From positions 124,001 to 188,000 of the forward strand of contig CACYMP010000006.1 in the NCBI GenBank assembly GCA_902775565.1: a stretch of 64,000 bases of DNA, given 5' to 3'. The stretch comes from Oscillospiraceae bacterium. Its GTDB lineage: Bacteria > Bacillota > Clostridia > Saccharofermentanales > Saccharofermentanaceae. How positions within the stretch are numbered: the first letter of the stretch is position 1; every line of letters starts with the position of its first letter. The notes beneath the pieces were generated by a model. It was given only the letters and a program-made list of their open reading frames with translations. It was not told where the DNA came from and searched no databases. This document shows positions 1 through 7,980 of this stretch, in pieces. Made by a program: the position numbers and the translations under genes.

Positions 1-267
1 GTCGAGAGCAAGTCCTTAAAGCTTTATCTGTTCTCGTTCAGGAATCACGGCGACTTCCATGAGGACTGCGTGAACATAATAATGAAGGACCTGATAAAGC
101 TCATGGATCCAAAATACATTGAGGTCTGGGGCAAGTTCACTCCGCGCGGAGGCATCTCGATAGATCCTTACTGCAATTACGGCAAAGCGGGAACAAAGTG
201 GGAGAAGGTTGCCGAAGACAGGCTCTTCAATCACGATATGTATCCCGAGAAGGTGGATAACAGATAA
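1..267 (+). CDS. queF: NADPH-dependent 7-cyano-7-deazaguanine reductase QueF (3' part)
   Basis: QueF reduces preQ0 to preQ1 with NADPH in queuosine biosynthesis; it is a cytosolic T-fold enzyme. The window starts inside the gene, and the last 88 codons are read in frame from base 1 to a TAA. Visible hallmarks are the substrate-binding [15 protein letters not shown] block at the very start, HEDCVN directly after it, and [16 protein letters not shown]. The catalytic Cys/Asp region lies upstream of the window. A symmetric hairpin terminator follows directly. Identification rests on these family motifs and is strong despite truncation; no neighbouring que genes are visible here. Confidence 0.93.
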   Translation, partial: VESKSLKLYLFSFRNHGDFHEDCVNIIMKDLIKLMDPKYIEVWGKFTPRGGISIDPYCNYGKAGTKWEKVAEDRLFNHDMYPEKVDNR

Positions 268-269
268 AG

Positions 270-297
270 AAAAACCGGAACATCAATTCCGGTTTTT
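270..297. terminator. Bidirectional intrinsic terminator between queF and the convergent MBL-GAF-GGDEF gene
   Basis: Perfect 11-bp inverted repeat AAAAACCGGAA / TTCCGGTTTTT with a 6-nt loop. The A-run and T-run ends serve as U-tracts on both strands, so it can stop queF from the left and the minus-strand signalling genes from the right. Confidence 0.85.
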
Positions 298-316
298 AAG
301 TGTCAGATTTTAGTTC

Positions 317-2050
317 TTACTCCCAGCAGACCTTGTTTCTTCCCGTCTCCTTGGCGGTGTAGAGTCTTTCGTCTGCCTTGCTGATGTTCTCTTCGATCGA
401 CTTGGAAGGATCGAAAAGAGAGCATCCGAAGCTTAATGTGCACTTTAAGGTGTTGCCGTCGGCAGAGATCTCGGAATCCATGAGGTTTTGCCTTATCTGT
501 TCGGCTTTCCTGACGGCGCCCTCAAGATTCGTATCACGCATTACCATTACGAATTCCTCGCCGCCCCAGCGGTAAACGCTGTCATTTTCCGTGCAGAAAG
601 ATTCGATAAGGTGGGAAGTGAAGACCAGGACATCATCGCCTGCATTATGGCCGTAGGTGTCGTTGACGCGCTTGAACTTATCAATATCGCAGATGAATAC
701 AGACATCTGCTTGCCGTTTCCGGGAACCAGATAATCCTTGTATCTCTTTGCGAAATCGTAGTAGAAGCCCATTCTGTTCTTGAGGCCTGTAAGCCTGTCG
801 TGATGGGAATCTTCAAGGAATGTCTCTGACTCCAGAGCGATACCGCAGACGAGAGCAGCCAGTGAGAGCTTCTTGGGATCGACCTCGGGATCGAATCCTG
901 AACTGCCGTTCTTGTTGATAAGCTGCAGAGCGCCTATGAAATCACCGTTGATATCCGCAACAGGGAGGACGAGGATCGACTTGGTCTTATAACCCGTCTT
1001 GGTATCGATATCCCTGTTGAAATCGGGATCTGAATACGGATCGTTGGTGATGAGTGTCTTCTTAAGCCTTAAAGCTTTTCCGACAAGGCCCGTGTCATCG
1101 GGAATGACGATCTTATCCACGCCTGTGGCGGACATCGTCCACAACTGACTCTTTCTCTTGTCCCATTTCCAGAAACTTGCCCTGTCGGCATCGACTATAG
1201 TCTTTCCGAGGTTTGTAAGATATGTGAACAGCATCGTGTGATCCTTGTTGTTGTTCATGCACATATCTTTATAGAGACTGTCGGTAATGTCGAAGATACC
1301 GGAGAGCATCCTGCCCGTATCCTCAGCGGTGAAGCCGGTCTTCCTAAGAGGCGCGAATTCGGCTCCCGTGTCTTTCATCACCTCGGCGATCTTCTTCTCA
1401 TTGTCGAGGTGCATCAGATATACCTGGACTCCCTTGGAAGTGTATTCGCAGATCTTGTCATGCATCTTCTCGCAGTGAAGGTGGACAGGGGAGGGGAAAG
1501 CCGACATTTCGATGTAGGCATATGAACTTTCGAGAATGTACTTGTCGAAAGGCTCGATCGTATTGGTGTCACCCGTATAGACAAGCTGTTTTCCGCCGAC
1601 GTTAAGGACATAACCGAAGCATTTGCCGGCGAGCTCCTCCGTGTGAACGGTAGGGATCGTCTTTACGAGCCAGCTGATGCTGAATTCGTTTGTGTTAGTG
1701 AGGTTGTACCAGGAATCGTTGCATCCTTCGATCCTCAGAAAATACATATGAAGGTCGTTTTGGACCTCCTCGGAAGGAGCGATTATCGTAATGGGTGTAT
1801 GCAAGACAAAGTGAAGCAGATCTATAAGCATCCCGATGCCGCTTATGTGGTCTCCGTGAGTGTGAGTAACGAGTACGTACACATGCTCGAAAGCAGACAG
1901 ATCGATATCGGTATTATTCAGTTCCCTGTTGTTGAGCTTCTCGAAAGAACTCATCGGACAGTCGATAAGAACAAGGTTGTTCCCGTCGATAAAGTAGGCG
2001 CTGTTCTGCTCATCGGTAAAAGCGGAACCCCTTCCAAGAAATGTCAGCAT
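317..2050 (-). CDS. MBL-fold hydrolase - GAF - GGDEF protein (putative diguanylate cyclase)
   Basis: 577 aa, cytosolic. The N-terminal ~260 residues form a metallo-beta-lactamase-fold domain of the RNase Z-like type with the metal motif HTHGDH at residues 63-68. A GAF-like sensor domain follows (about 270-415). A GGDEF domain fills the C-terminus, with DRLTGLKNR at its start and an intact GGEEF at about 496-500, so c-di-GMP synthesis is expected. The RxxD inhibitory site normally just upstream of GGEEF is absent (TEND there). Its start lies 2 nt after the stop of the CHASE2 cyclase gene, so the two are co-transcribed. The MBL domain may hydrolyse or merely bind a ligand; that cannot be told from sequence. 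Confidence 0.85.
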   Translation of the reverse strand: MLTFLGRGSAFTDEQNSAYFIDGNNLVLIDCPMSSFEKLNNRELNNTDIDLSAFEHVYVLVTHTHGDHISGIGMLIDLLHFVLHTPITIIAPSEEVQNDLHMYFLRIEGCNDSWYNLTNTNEFSISWLVKTIPTVHTEELAGKCFGYVLNVGGKQLVYTGDTNTIEPFDKYILESSYAYIEMSAFPSPVHLHCEKMHDKICEYTSKGVQVYLMHLDNEKKIAEVMKDTGAEFAPLRKTGFTAEDTGRMLSGIFDITDSLYKDMCMNNNKDHTMLFTYLTNLGKTIVDADRASFWKWDKRKSQLWTMSATGVDKIVIPDDTGLVGKALRLKKTLITNDPYSDPDFNRDIDTKTGYKTKSILVLPVADINGDFIGALQLINKNGSSGFDPEVDPKKLSLAALVCGIALESETFLEDSHHDRLTGLKNRMGFYYDFAKRYKDYLVPGNGKQMSVFICDIDKFKRVNDTYGHNAGDDVLVFTSHLIESFCTENDSVYRWGGEEFVMVMRDTNLEGAVRKAEQIRQNLMDSEISADGNTLKCTLSFGCSLFDPSKSIEENISKADERLYTAKETGRNKVCWE

Positions 2051-2052
2051 CG

Positions 2053-3855
2053 TTACTCCTCCGGTCCGATAAGGCTTAAGATCTCAAATCCATCTGCCTT
2101 ACCTTTAAGTTTTATAGGTTTCTCCAATGGTTCAAACTTCATGCGGCCCTTTACGGCATCTGCTACGGAACGGCTGATATAGACCATTCCTCCGGGCGCG
2201 TTGGCTTCAAGTCTTGCAGATGTGTTGACGGTATCGCCGATCGCCGTGTAGTCCATACGCCTCTCGGAACCCATGTTGCCTACGACGGCGGGACCGTAGT
2301 TGACTCCTACGCCGACGTGGATCTCTTCGCCCACCTCGGCCTTGAGCTTTGCTGACAGTTCATCTGCGCCTTTGACGATGTCGAGGGCTGCCATGCACGC
2401 GTGATATACGGGGTCTTCGTCCTTGATGGGCGCGCCCCAGAATGCCATCGTTGCATCTCCGATGAACTTGTCTAATGTGCCGTTGTATCTTTCAACACAG
2501 GCACTTGTCATGGACAGATACTGGTTGAGGATGAAGACGACTTCCTCAGGAGAAAGTCTTTCAGACATTGTCGTAAAGCCTCTGATATCAACGAAAAGGA
2601 CTGCGATATCAACGGTCTTGCCGCCGAGCTTCAGGCTGTCGGTACCCTCCTTGAGGATCTCGCCTACGACGTTGGGTGCTACGTATCTTTCAAAAGTTCT
2701 CGTGACGTTCTGTCTCTCGAGTGCTGCCCTGATATAGTTGCCTCCGACGCTTGCGACAAACAGGACGAAAAGGCCGAGAGGGATCCACAGTACATGCGTC
2801 ATGTAACCGAGAGAGTAAAGCCATACGCTGCTTCCAATCGCCAAAAGCTCACAGATGACAAGAGCGGGAGTTGTGAAACGCAGACGTCTGTTATTGCAGA
2901 AGATGAAGAAAGCAAAACAGACGAGCCACAGGGCACCGATCTGGAAATAGTCGGGAGCGTTATGCTTGAAGTTGCCGTCCAAGAGGCATTTGATAACGTT
3001 GGCCTGAACTTCGATGCCGTACATCATCTCGCCTTTTTCTATCGGGGTGATGAACGAGTCCTGAAGTCCCGGGGTATAAGGTCCGATAAGTACGATCCTG
3101 TTCTCGTAGAATACGGGATCGACCTGGCCGTTGATCAGCTTTGAAAGTGTAAAGTCGTTATAGAAAGCACCCGGTTTGCCTGAATAGGAAACATAGAAAT
3201 GGCCTCTTTCGTCGGTCTCGGGCTCTGTTATGGTCATGCCTTTCTTTTCCGCGTACATCTTGGCAGCCTGGAAAGGCATGGAATAAACGCGCTTGCCCTC
3301 TTCCGGCTGGACATACAAAAGAGAATGACGGGCGATACCGTCCTTGTCGTACATGATGTTGATGCTGCCTTGTGTGGTGACATTCTTGAGCGCTTCAAAA
3401 GGCTCTTCGTAATTTAAGACAGTGAAATAATCCGTTATGACGGTGGCGCTGCCGAAGGTTCTCTTTTCGCCGAAGGCCGCCTGAGTTGCAGTGATCACAC
3501 AGCCGAGCTCAGATGCGGCTTTTACGAGCCTTGCATCGCTCTCTTCGTTCGAAGTTCCCGAATACTGGACATCGACCGCGACTACGGCAGGACGTCTTTT
3601 CGGGTCGGATGCCAAAGCTTCAAGGGCTCTTGCCATGACTGATCTGTCCCAGGAATTGGTGGGGCCGAATTCTTTGATGTCATTCTCATCGATACCGATG
3701 ATGACGATGTCATCGGAAACGTATACCGGCTTCTGATAGAGCTTATCCTGAAGCCAGAGTTCCGGGCTCCTGAATACTCCCAAAGCACAAAGCAGTGTTA
3801 TTGATGTGGCCCATATCAGGGCAATGATTAGATTCCTGGTCTTTTCTGATTTCAT
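2053..3855 (-). CDS. CHASE2-domain class III adenylate cyclase
   Basis: 600 aa membrane protein. One N-terminal transmembrane helix (about 7-27) is followed by an extracellular CHASE2 sensor (about 28-300), three transmembrane helices (about 305-375) and a cytosolic class III cyclase domain (about 410-600). All catalytic positions are present: metal-binding D423 (VDIRG) and D467 (FIGD), the ATP-selecting pair K463 and D535, and transition-state N544 and R548 (AIGDTVNTSARL). It should therefore make cAMP from ATP in response to an external signal. It sits 12 nt after a FecR-domain gene and 2 nt before the MBL-GAF-GGDEF gene; a double cyclic-nucleotide-binding protein is encoded upstream at 6615-7517. 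The CHASE2 ligand is unknown. Confidence 0.93.
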   Translation of the reverse strand: MKSEKTRNLIIALIWATSITLLCALGVFRSPELWLQDKLYQKPVYVSDDIVIIGIDENDIKEFGPTNSWDRSVMARALEALASDPKRRPAVVAVDVQYSGTSNEESDARLVKAASELGCVITATQAAFGEKRTFGSATVITDYFTVLNYEEPFEALKNVTTQGSINIMYDKDGIARHSLLYVQPEEGKRVYSMPFQAAKMYAEKKGMTITEPETDERGHFYVSYSGKPGAFYNDFTLSKLINGQVDPVFYENRIVLIGPYTPGLQDSFITPIEKGEMMYGIEVQANVIKCLLDGNFKHNAPDYFQIGALWLVCFAFFIFCNNRRLRFTTPALVICELLAIGSSVWLYSLGYMTHVLWIPLGLFVLFVASVGGNYIRAALERQNVTRTFERYVAPNVVGEILKEGTDSLKLGGKTVDIAVLFVDIRGFTTMSERLSPEEVVFILNQYLSMTSACVERYNGTLDKFIGDATMAFWGAPIKDEDPVYHACMAALDIVKGADELSAKLKAEVGEEIHVGVGVNYGPAVVGNMGSERRMDYTAIGDTVNTSARLEANAPGGMVYISRSVADAVKGRMKFEPLEKPIKLKGKADGFEILSLIGPEE

Positions 3856-3867
3856 GTTCAGTATGTA

Positions 3868-5067
3868 TTAAAGCGAGCTTTTCATCCTCTCATAGTAAAC
3901 GTTCTCATCTCCGGTGTAGAAGATCTCAAAGTAGCCGTCGCCTTCCTCCATGATCGACTGGTTCAATGTGACCCACTTGCCGCTGATATAGCCCTTAAAT
4001 GATGAACCCTTCTTGGCAATATAGACCTTAGATCCTTCAAAAGTCACGCCCCAGATATACTTGGAATACCCGGAAGGAGGAGTCAGACCGGAAGACTTCT
4101 TTTTCTTCTTGGTCGTTGTAGTCTTTTTGGTCGTTGTTTTCTTCTTCTTGGTTGTATTTTTCTTTTTTGCCGTAGTTGTAGACGTAGGTTCGGTCGGCGG
4201 ATCTTCATTGGTAGGATCCGTGGGCTTTGTAGGCTCTGTGGGAACCTCAGGATCTGTAGGAACAGTAGGTTCGGTCGGATCCGTAGGCTCAACGCTCAGT
4301 CCCTTAAGGATCTTTTTGAGCTTATCGGGATCCCAGCCTGTGTAATCACAGATCTTTTTGATGAGCTCGTCGTTATCAGCGATCAGACCGACAGTGAACT
4401 TGCCAAGATCTTCCTCTTTGATATCGAAGATCTCAAACTGAACGCTTTCTCCCGGCCTGTTCGAATAAAGATAGACCTTGAGCTGCTTGCCTGCCTCGAC
4501 TTTGGCAGTTCTTGTCTCGCCGGTATCGGGATTGGTGGCTGAGATCTCGACCACACCGTCAGTAATGGCTATTGTCTCTCTGAGGTCGTCCGCTTCATCG
4601 TAATAAACGATGCCTGAAGTGCCACGGATACCTGCGGTCATTGTGGATGTCTTGATATCAAATTTCTCATCCGACTTGAGCTTCTCGGTGACATTAAAGA
4701 ACAGAGCGCCCTTGGTGAGATTGAGTTCGAGCTGATTTTTCTTTTTCTTGAATTCGGCTCTGCTGTTGTGATCTAAAGTAACTATCTTGGCATCATCAAG
4801 ACCGATGGTGGCAAGACCGTCGGCACCTGTGTTAAGTGCATCACCGGACTGGAATCTGAGATTCTCGACGACAGGCTTCGAACTGCCTTTCGAATCTTCT
4901 AAGTTAACCGTTCCTTCTATGCGAAGGAGCCTCATGGTGGTGGCAAGATAACCGTTGCGCGCGAAAACTATACAGACAACGGCAACTGCGATAACAACGA
5001 CCGCAATGCCGGCGATAATACCTATCTTTATCTTGGGATTCATCTTTGATTTATCATTCTGGACCAT
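3868..5067 (-). CDS. FecR-domain membrane protein with Lys/Thr-rich tail
   Basis: 399 aa. A short cytoplasmic N-terminus, one transmembrane helix (about 14-36), then an extracellular FecR domain (about 45-200) recognised by RIEGTV, LRFQSGDAL, FKIKT-type strands and the MTAGIRGTSG motif. After it come a proline/threonine/glutamate linker, a Lys/Thr-rich stretch (about 300-330) and a small C-terminal domain of about 60 residues. It is a close paralogue of the next gene at 5211-6254. The order FecR, FecR, CHASE2-cyclase suggests that these surface proteins report to the extracellular CHASE2 sensor; this is inference. A GGAGGG ribosome site precedes the ATG. Confidence 0.82.
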   Translation of the reverse strand: MVQNDKSKMNPKIKIGIIAGIAVVVIAVAVVCIVFARNGYLATTMRLLRIEGTVNLEDSKGSSKPVVENLRFQSGDALNTGADGLATIGLDDAKIVTLDHNSRAEFKKKKNQLELNLTKGALFFNVTEKLKSDEKFDIKTSTMTAGIRGTSGIVYYDEADDLRETIAITDGVVEISATNPDTGETRTAKVEAGKQLKVYLYSNRPGESVQFEIFDIKEEDLGKFTVGLIADNDELIKKICDYTGWDPDKLKKILKGLSVEPTDPTEPTVPTDPEVPTEPTKPTDPTNEDPPTEPTSTTTAKKKNTTKKKKTTTKKTTTTKKKKKSSGLTPPSGYSKYIWGVTFEGSKVYIAKKGSSFKGYISGKWVTLNQSIMEEGDGYFEIFYTGDENVYYERMKSSL

Positions 5068-5114
5068 AAATTCACCCTCCAGACTGCTCTTTGAATGAAA
5101 TCAAGTAATATCTA

Positions 5115-5120
5115 ATTATA
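5115..5120 (-). promoter_or_regulatory. -10 element for the FecR / CHASE2-cyclase / GGDEF operon
   Basis: A perfect minus-strand TATAAT lies about 50 nt before the ATG at 5067, directly downstream of a terminator hairpin. No convincing -35 is seen at 16-18 bp, so the promoter is only tentative. Confidence 0.4.
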
Positions 5121-5132
5121 ACATAAATAAGA

Positions 5133-5171
5133 AATACCGACTAAACCCGTGAGCCGGGTCTAGCCGGTATT
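5133..5171. terminator. Hairpin terminator between the two FecR genes
   Basis: Long imperfect stem: AATACCG pairs with CGGTATT outside, CTA with TAG in the middle and ACCCG with CGGGT inside, separated by two symmetric A/C mismatches, loop of 5 nt. T-rich sequence follows on the minus strand, which is the direction of the FecR gene ending at 5211. It separates the upstream FecR gene from the downstream operon. Confidence 0.7.
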
Positions 5172-5210
5172 GAAAAGCTTGTTTTTGTGTTTTTTCAGGG
5201 CCGGCTTGGA

Positions 5211-6254
5211 TTAAAATTTCGAACCGGTTATCTTGTTCACGCTGCCTCTGCTTCCGCCTGTTGTTGCGCTGGTAGATCTGCTGGTGGATCTTCTTGCAGG
5301 TTTCTTAGTAGGTCTCCTGGTCGGCCTTCTTGTCGGCTTCTTGGTCGGCTTCTTCGTAGGTTTCTTTGTTGTTTCGGAAGTCTCAGACTCGGTCTCGGAA
5401 GTACCCGTGGTAGTACCTTCAGTGGTCGTCGTTGTTGCCTCGGTCGTCTCAGAAGGCTTCGGGTTCTTATTGCCGATGTCGTTCAAAGCTTTTATGAGCT
5501 TGTCCTTATTCCAGCCTGTGTGGTCGCAGACCTTTTTCATAAGGCCGTCGTCCTGCGTGATTATTGAAAGAACAAATTCAGAAAGCTCATACTCGTCGAT
5601 CTCGTCGATCTGGAATTCGACACTGTCCTCGATCCTGCCGGAGTAGAGATAGACGGTAAGCTTGTTGCCTGCTTCAAGGCGGGCTGTCTTTGTCTCGCCG
5701 GTGTCGGGATTGGTAGCGGAGATCTCGACAGAACCGTCGGTCAGAGTGATGGTCTCTTTGCCGCCAGCGTTCTCATCGTAGTAAACGTATCCTGAAGTAC
5801 CGCGGATGCCTGCTGTCATCGTGGCTGTCTTGATCTCAAACTTCTCGTCTTCCCTGAGCTTTTGCGTAACATTGAAGAAAACGGCGCCCTTGGTAAGCTT
5901 GAGCTCAAGATTCTTGCCGTTCTGGATAAACTCGGCTCTGCTGTTGTTCTCAAGAGTAACGATCTTTGTGTCGTCGAGACCGACTGAGACAACGCCGTCA
6001 GCACCTGTGCTTACGGCATCTCCGGACTGGAATTTAAGATTTTCGGAAACGGGCTTCGTTCCGCCCTTCGCATTCTCTATGGTAACGGTTCCTTCAGAGT
6101 GCAAAAGTCTCATGTTCGTAGCCTGATAACCGTTCTGGCAGCTGTTGATGAACAATACGACAAAAGCAATTGCAATGATTGAGGTCAAAGCCGTAATTGC
6201 ATACTCGAACTTTTTGCGGTCACTGATCTTTTTCGTTTTCTTTCTCTCTGTCAT
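5211..6254 (-). CDS. FecR-domain membrane protein with Lys/Arg-Pro-Thr repeat tail
   Basis: 347 aa paralogue of the 3868-5067 protein: same single transmembrane helix near the N-terminus (about 16-38) and the same extracellular FecR domain (about 45-200) with MTAGIRGTSGYVYYD. The C-terminal ~75 residues are different: a Thr/Ser/Glu linker followed by KKPT/RRPT repeats, strongly basic, which could bind cell-wall polyanions. It lacks the C-terminal globular domain of its paralogue. It is transcribed in the same direction, separated by a hairpin terminator, so the two copies can be expressed differently. Start chosen at the ATG behind AGGGGAA. Confidence 0.8.
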   Translation of the reverse strand: MTERKKTKKISDRKKFEYAITALTSIIAIAFVVLFINSCQNGYQATNMRLLHSEGTVTIENAKGGTKPVSENLKFQSGDAVSTGADGVVSVGLDDTKIVTLENNSRAEFIQNGKNLELKLTKGAVFFNVTQKLREDEKFEIKTATMTAGIRGTSGYVYYDENAGGKETITLTDGSVEISATNPDTGETKTARLEAGNKLTVYLYSGRIEDSVEFQIDEIDEYELSEFVLSIITQDDGLMKKVCDHTGWNKDKLIKALNDIGNKNPKPSETTEATTTTTEGTTTGTSETESETSETTKKPTKKPTKKPTRRPTRRPTKKPARRSTSRSTSATTGGSRGSVNKITGSKF

Positions 6255-6292
6255 AAATGATTCCCCTGTAATTGTGTTTCTTAGAAAACCCG

Positions 6293-6307
6293 AGTGATTA
6301 TATCACT
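6293..6307 (-). promoter_or_regulatory. Palindrome over the -10 element of the upstream FecR gene
   Basis: AGTGAT-TAT-ATCACT is a perfect inverted repeat with a 3-nt centre. On the minus strand it contains TATAAT about 40 nt before the ATG of the gene at 6254. A protein binding this palindrome would block the promoter. It resembles half-sites of CRP-type operators (GTGA/TCAC), but the spacing is 5 rather than 6 nt. Confidence 0.35.
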
Positions 6308-6406
6308 ACCTTCTTGCACGTGTCTCTCAATGTTTTCTGACCTTTTATCTTCTGAAAAACCTCCTTAGGATCTTAAAAGACGCATTGTCGTGAACGGGTA
6401 TTATGC

Positions 6407-6517
6407 TCAGGCAGAAATGACACGGATATCCAAGGCTCCCAAAAAAGCCTTTAAACCGCGTGCAATTAATATCTTCTTTTGTCTGGGTAAACTCTTAAAA
6501 GCGTTTGCCGGAGCCAT
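6407..6517 (-). CDS. Possible 36-aa basic peptide
   Basis: Minus-strand ATG at 6517, preceded by AAGGTGA at a normal distance and two inverted repeats, and ending in TGA. The predicted peptide begins MAPANAFKSLPRQKKILIAR and has no recognised domain. Nothing else supports translation; the open frame could be chance. Confidence 0.2.
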   Translation of the reverse strand: MAPANAFKSLPRQKKILIARGLKAFLGALDIRVISA

Positions 6518-6614
6518 ACAGATCACCTTCCCGGTTTGTCTCTGACAAACCATATCAGTATATCACTAACGTATACTGCATGCCATAGGGGGACGGTGAA
6601 GCAAAGGCTTATTG

Positions 6615-7517
6615 TCAGCCGTAATTCGTGGTGATGTCCTTGCAGATCTCGAGGAAATCTATCGTCAGGTGCCTTAAACGGAAAGACAGGTGAGTAAGGA
6701 GCATGTCGATCTTTACGGGACATACCGCGAATACCGCTTCGAGATCTTTCTTGTAAATGACTTCGACGTAAGCTTCGTCGGATTCTACGACGGCTGTGGT
6801 CTCTCTTGGTTCATCCAGGATCATTCCCATCTCGCCGAAGTATGAGACATCTGTGAGCTCGGTGACCTTCTCGGCATTCTCTGAACCGTAGTTCTTATAA
6901 AGAGCGACTTTGCCGCCACGGACAATATACATGCAGTCCTGCGTATCGCCCTGGTTATATATGACATCGTCCTTCCAATGGGTCACGATCCTGCCGGGAC
7001 CTTCATCTGTTATCTTTTCGAATTCCTTGCGGAATGTCTCCGCGTTCGGTTCGGAGAATCCGGCCGCCTTGGGCTGGTACTGGTTGGACAGTCTCTTGAA
7101 TTTTGCGAAAATGGATTTCTTCTTTGCGGCATCCGCTTCACGTGCTGACTGGAGCAGGTTGAGCGCTTCGTTGCGGTCGTTGATCATGTTGCGGACCTTG
7201 CTTCCCAAATGCTTGAGGAAGATCAGGAGTTCCTCGGGTTTCTCTTCGAAAAGGGAAGTGAGTTCGTTACCGGGTATCTCAAGGACCTTTACACTGCATT
7301 CGGCGACTACGGTGGCGCTTCTCGGGCTCGTCTCGATTATCGCCTGCTCGCCGAAATATCCTCCGGATTTGAGGAAAGCGATACGGAACTGTTCTTTCTT
7401 TCCGTATTCGGTATATATGCCTATGTTGCCGCTGAGCAGACGGAAGAGAGTCGTACCGGGATCGCCTTCTTTGATTATCACTTCACCGCTTTTGAATGTT
7501 TTCTCAACTATAGCCAT
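6615..7517 (-). CDS. Protein with two cyclic-nucleotide-binding (CNB) domains
   Basis: 300 aa, no transmembrane helix and no helix-turn-helix. CNB domain 1 spans about 1-115 with a phosphate-binding cassette FGEQAI (55-60) and PRSAT (65-69). CNB domain 2 spans about 165-285 with FGEMGM (227-232) and PRETT (237-241). The Arg of both cassettes, which contacts the cyclic phosphate, is kept. About 45 residues of linker separate the domains. With no output domain it may act by protein contact, like a regulatory subunit. The adenylate cyclase at 2053-3855 is the obvious source of ligand. Domain 2 has Glu-Thr-Thr where the first has Ala-Thr, so affinities may differ. Confidence 0.85.
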   Translation of the reverse strand: MAIVEKTFKSGEVIIKEGDPGTTLFRLLSGNIGIYTEYGKKEQFRIAFLKSGGYFGEQAIIETSPRSATVVAECSVKVLEIPGNELTSLFEEKPEELLIFLKHLGSKVRNMINDRNEALNLLQSAREADAAKKKSIFAKFKRLSNQYQPKAAGFSEPNAETFRKEFEKITDEGPGRIVTHWKDDVIYNQGDTQDCMYIVRGGKVALYKNYGSENAEKVTELTDVSYFGEMGMILDEPRETTAVVESDEAYVEVIYKKDLEAVFAVCPVKIDMLLTHLSFRLRHLTIDFLEICKDITTNYG

Positions 7518-7567
7518 ATTACAAACTCCCTTCCGGATATCTCTGATTCTATAATTTTATCATGCCA

Positions 7568-7909
7568 TTACAGGCAAAAATATAAACTTGTATTAAATGT
7601 CTTATTCAGGAATTCCGTGCCGTATGCCATTACATACATGCCGAGGAAAGCGCAGGCTCCGGCTATGAAAAGCGAGATAAGGATGACCCACCAGCGCCAG
7701 TTCTTGACCTTCTTGACACCGATGCCGATCTGAACGAGTGTCAGGATCAGATAGGCGATGGCGCCGTAAAAGATGATCATACCGGCAAGGGTATTATCGC
7801 TGTTGTGATAGAAATCGAAGCTTGCGTTCTTTAAGCCCAGATACCAGATGACCGTTGAAACGACAAGTGACCAGAGTATCTGGATTATGAAGTAGACAGA
7901 TTTTTTCAT
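7568..7909 (-). CDS. Small membrane protein of unknown function
   Basis: 113 aa with about three hydrophobic segments (roughly 7-25, 42-63, 72-95). AGGTG precedes the ATG. No family recognised. It is divergent from the TetR gene, and its promoter (extended -10 at 7930-7938) abuts the TetR operators, so it may belong to that regulon. It lies 50 nt upstream of the CNB gene and could be co-transcribed with it. Confidence 0.65.
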   Translation of the reverse strand: MKKSVYFIIQILWSLVVSTVIWYLGLKNASFDFYHNSDNTLAGMIIFYGAIAYLILTLVQIGIGVKKVKNWRWWVILISLFIAGACAFLGMYVMAYGTEFLNKTFNTSLYFCL

Positions 7910-7929
7910 AAGGCACCTTCCTGTTTTTC

Positions 7930-7938
7930 ATTATACCA
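7930..7938 (-). promoter_or_regulatory. Extended -10 promoter for the small membrane protein gene
   Basis: Minus-strand TGGTATAAT is a consensus extended -10. A weak -35 (CTGTCA) lies 17 bp upstream and overlaps the -35 of the divergent tetR promoter, next to the first TetR-type operator. Confidence 0.5.
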
Positions 7939-7951
7939 ATCCGGACAGCTG

Positions 7952-7980
7952 TTGACAGGCTAATCCGAATTAGCTATAAT
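7952..7980 (+). promoter_or_regulatory. Consensus promoter of the tetR-oxidoreductase operon
   Basis: TTGACA (7952-7957), 17-bp spacer, TATAAT (7975-7980): a perfect consensus sigma-A promoter, about 40 nt before the tetR start. Its spacer is filled by one palindromic operator, and a second palindrome begins immediately after the -10. Confidence 0.9.
7959..7974. promoter_or_regulatory. Palindromic operator 1 (between -35 and -10)
   Basis: GCTAAT-CCGA-ATTAGC, perfect 6-bp arms around a 4-nt centre, in the promoter spacer. Same arms as operator 2, centres 25 bp apart. Confidence 0.75.

Larger units (their letters stand above)
6255..6614. other. 360-bp intergenic region with inverted repeats
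   Basis: The only gap over 300 bp without an assured gene. It contains: a perfect 8-bp hairpin GGTTTGTC / GACAAACC with 3-nt loop (6533-6551); an inverted repeat CAGTATA / TATACTG with 9-nt spacing (6556-6578); an AT-centred palindrome over a -10 element (6293-6307); a perfect minus-strand AAGGAGGT at 6359-6366 with no start codon in range; and a possible 36-codon ORF on the minus strand (6407-6517). No tRNA or known riboswitch fold was recognised. Confidence 0.5.

Noticed and set aside
5233..5646. Long Val/Gly-rich plus-strand frame opposite the FecR gene tail
   Set aside because: Mirror of the Thr/Lys/Pro repeats on the minus strand; no ribosome site and no family.
6293..6307. CRP/cAMP receptor site
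   Set aside because: Spacing between GTGA and TCAC is 5 rather than 6 nt, and no DNA-binding CRP homologue is encoded in the window; kept only as a palindrome.
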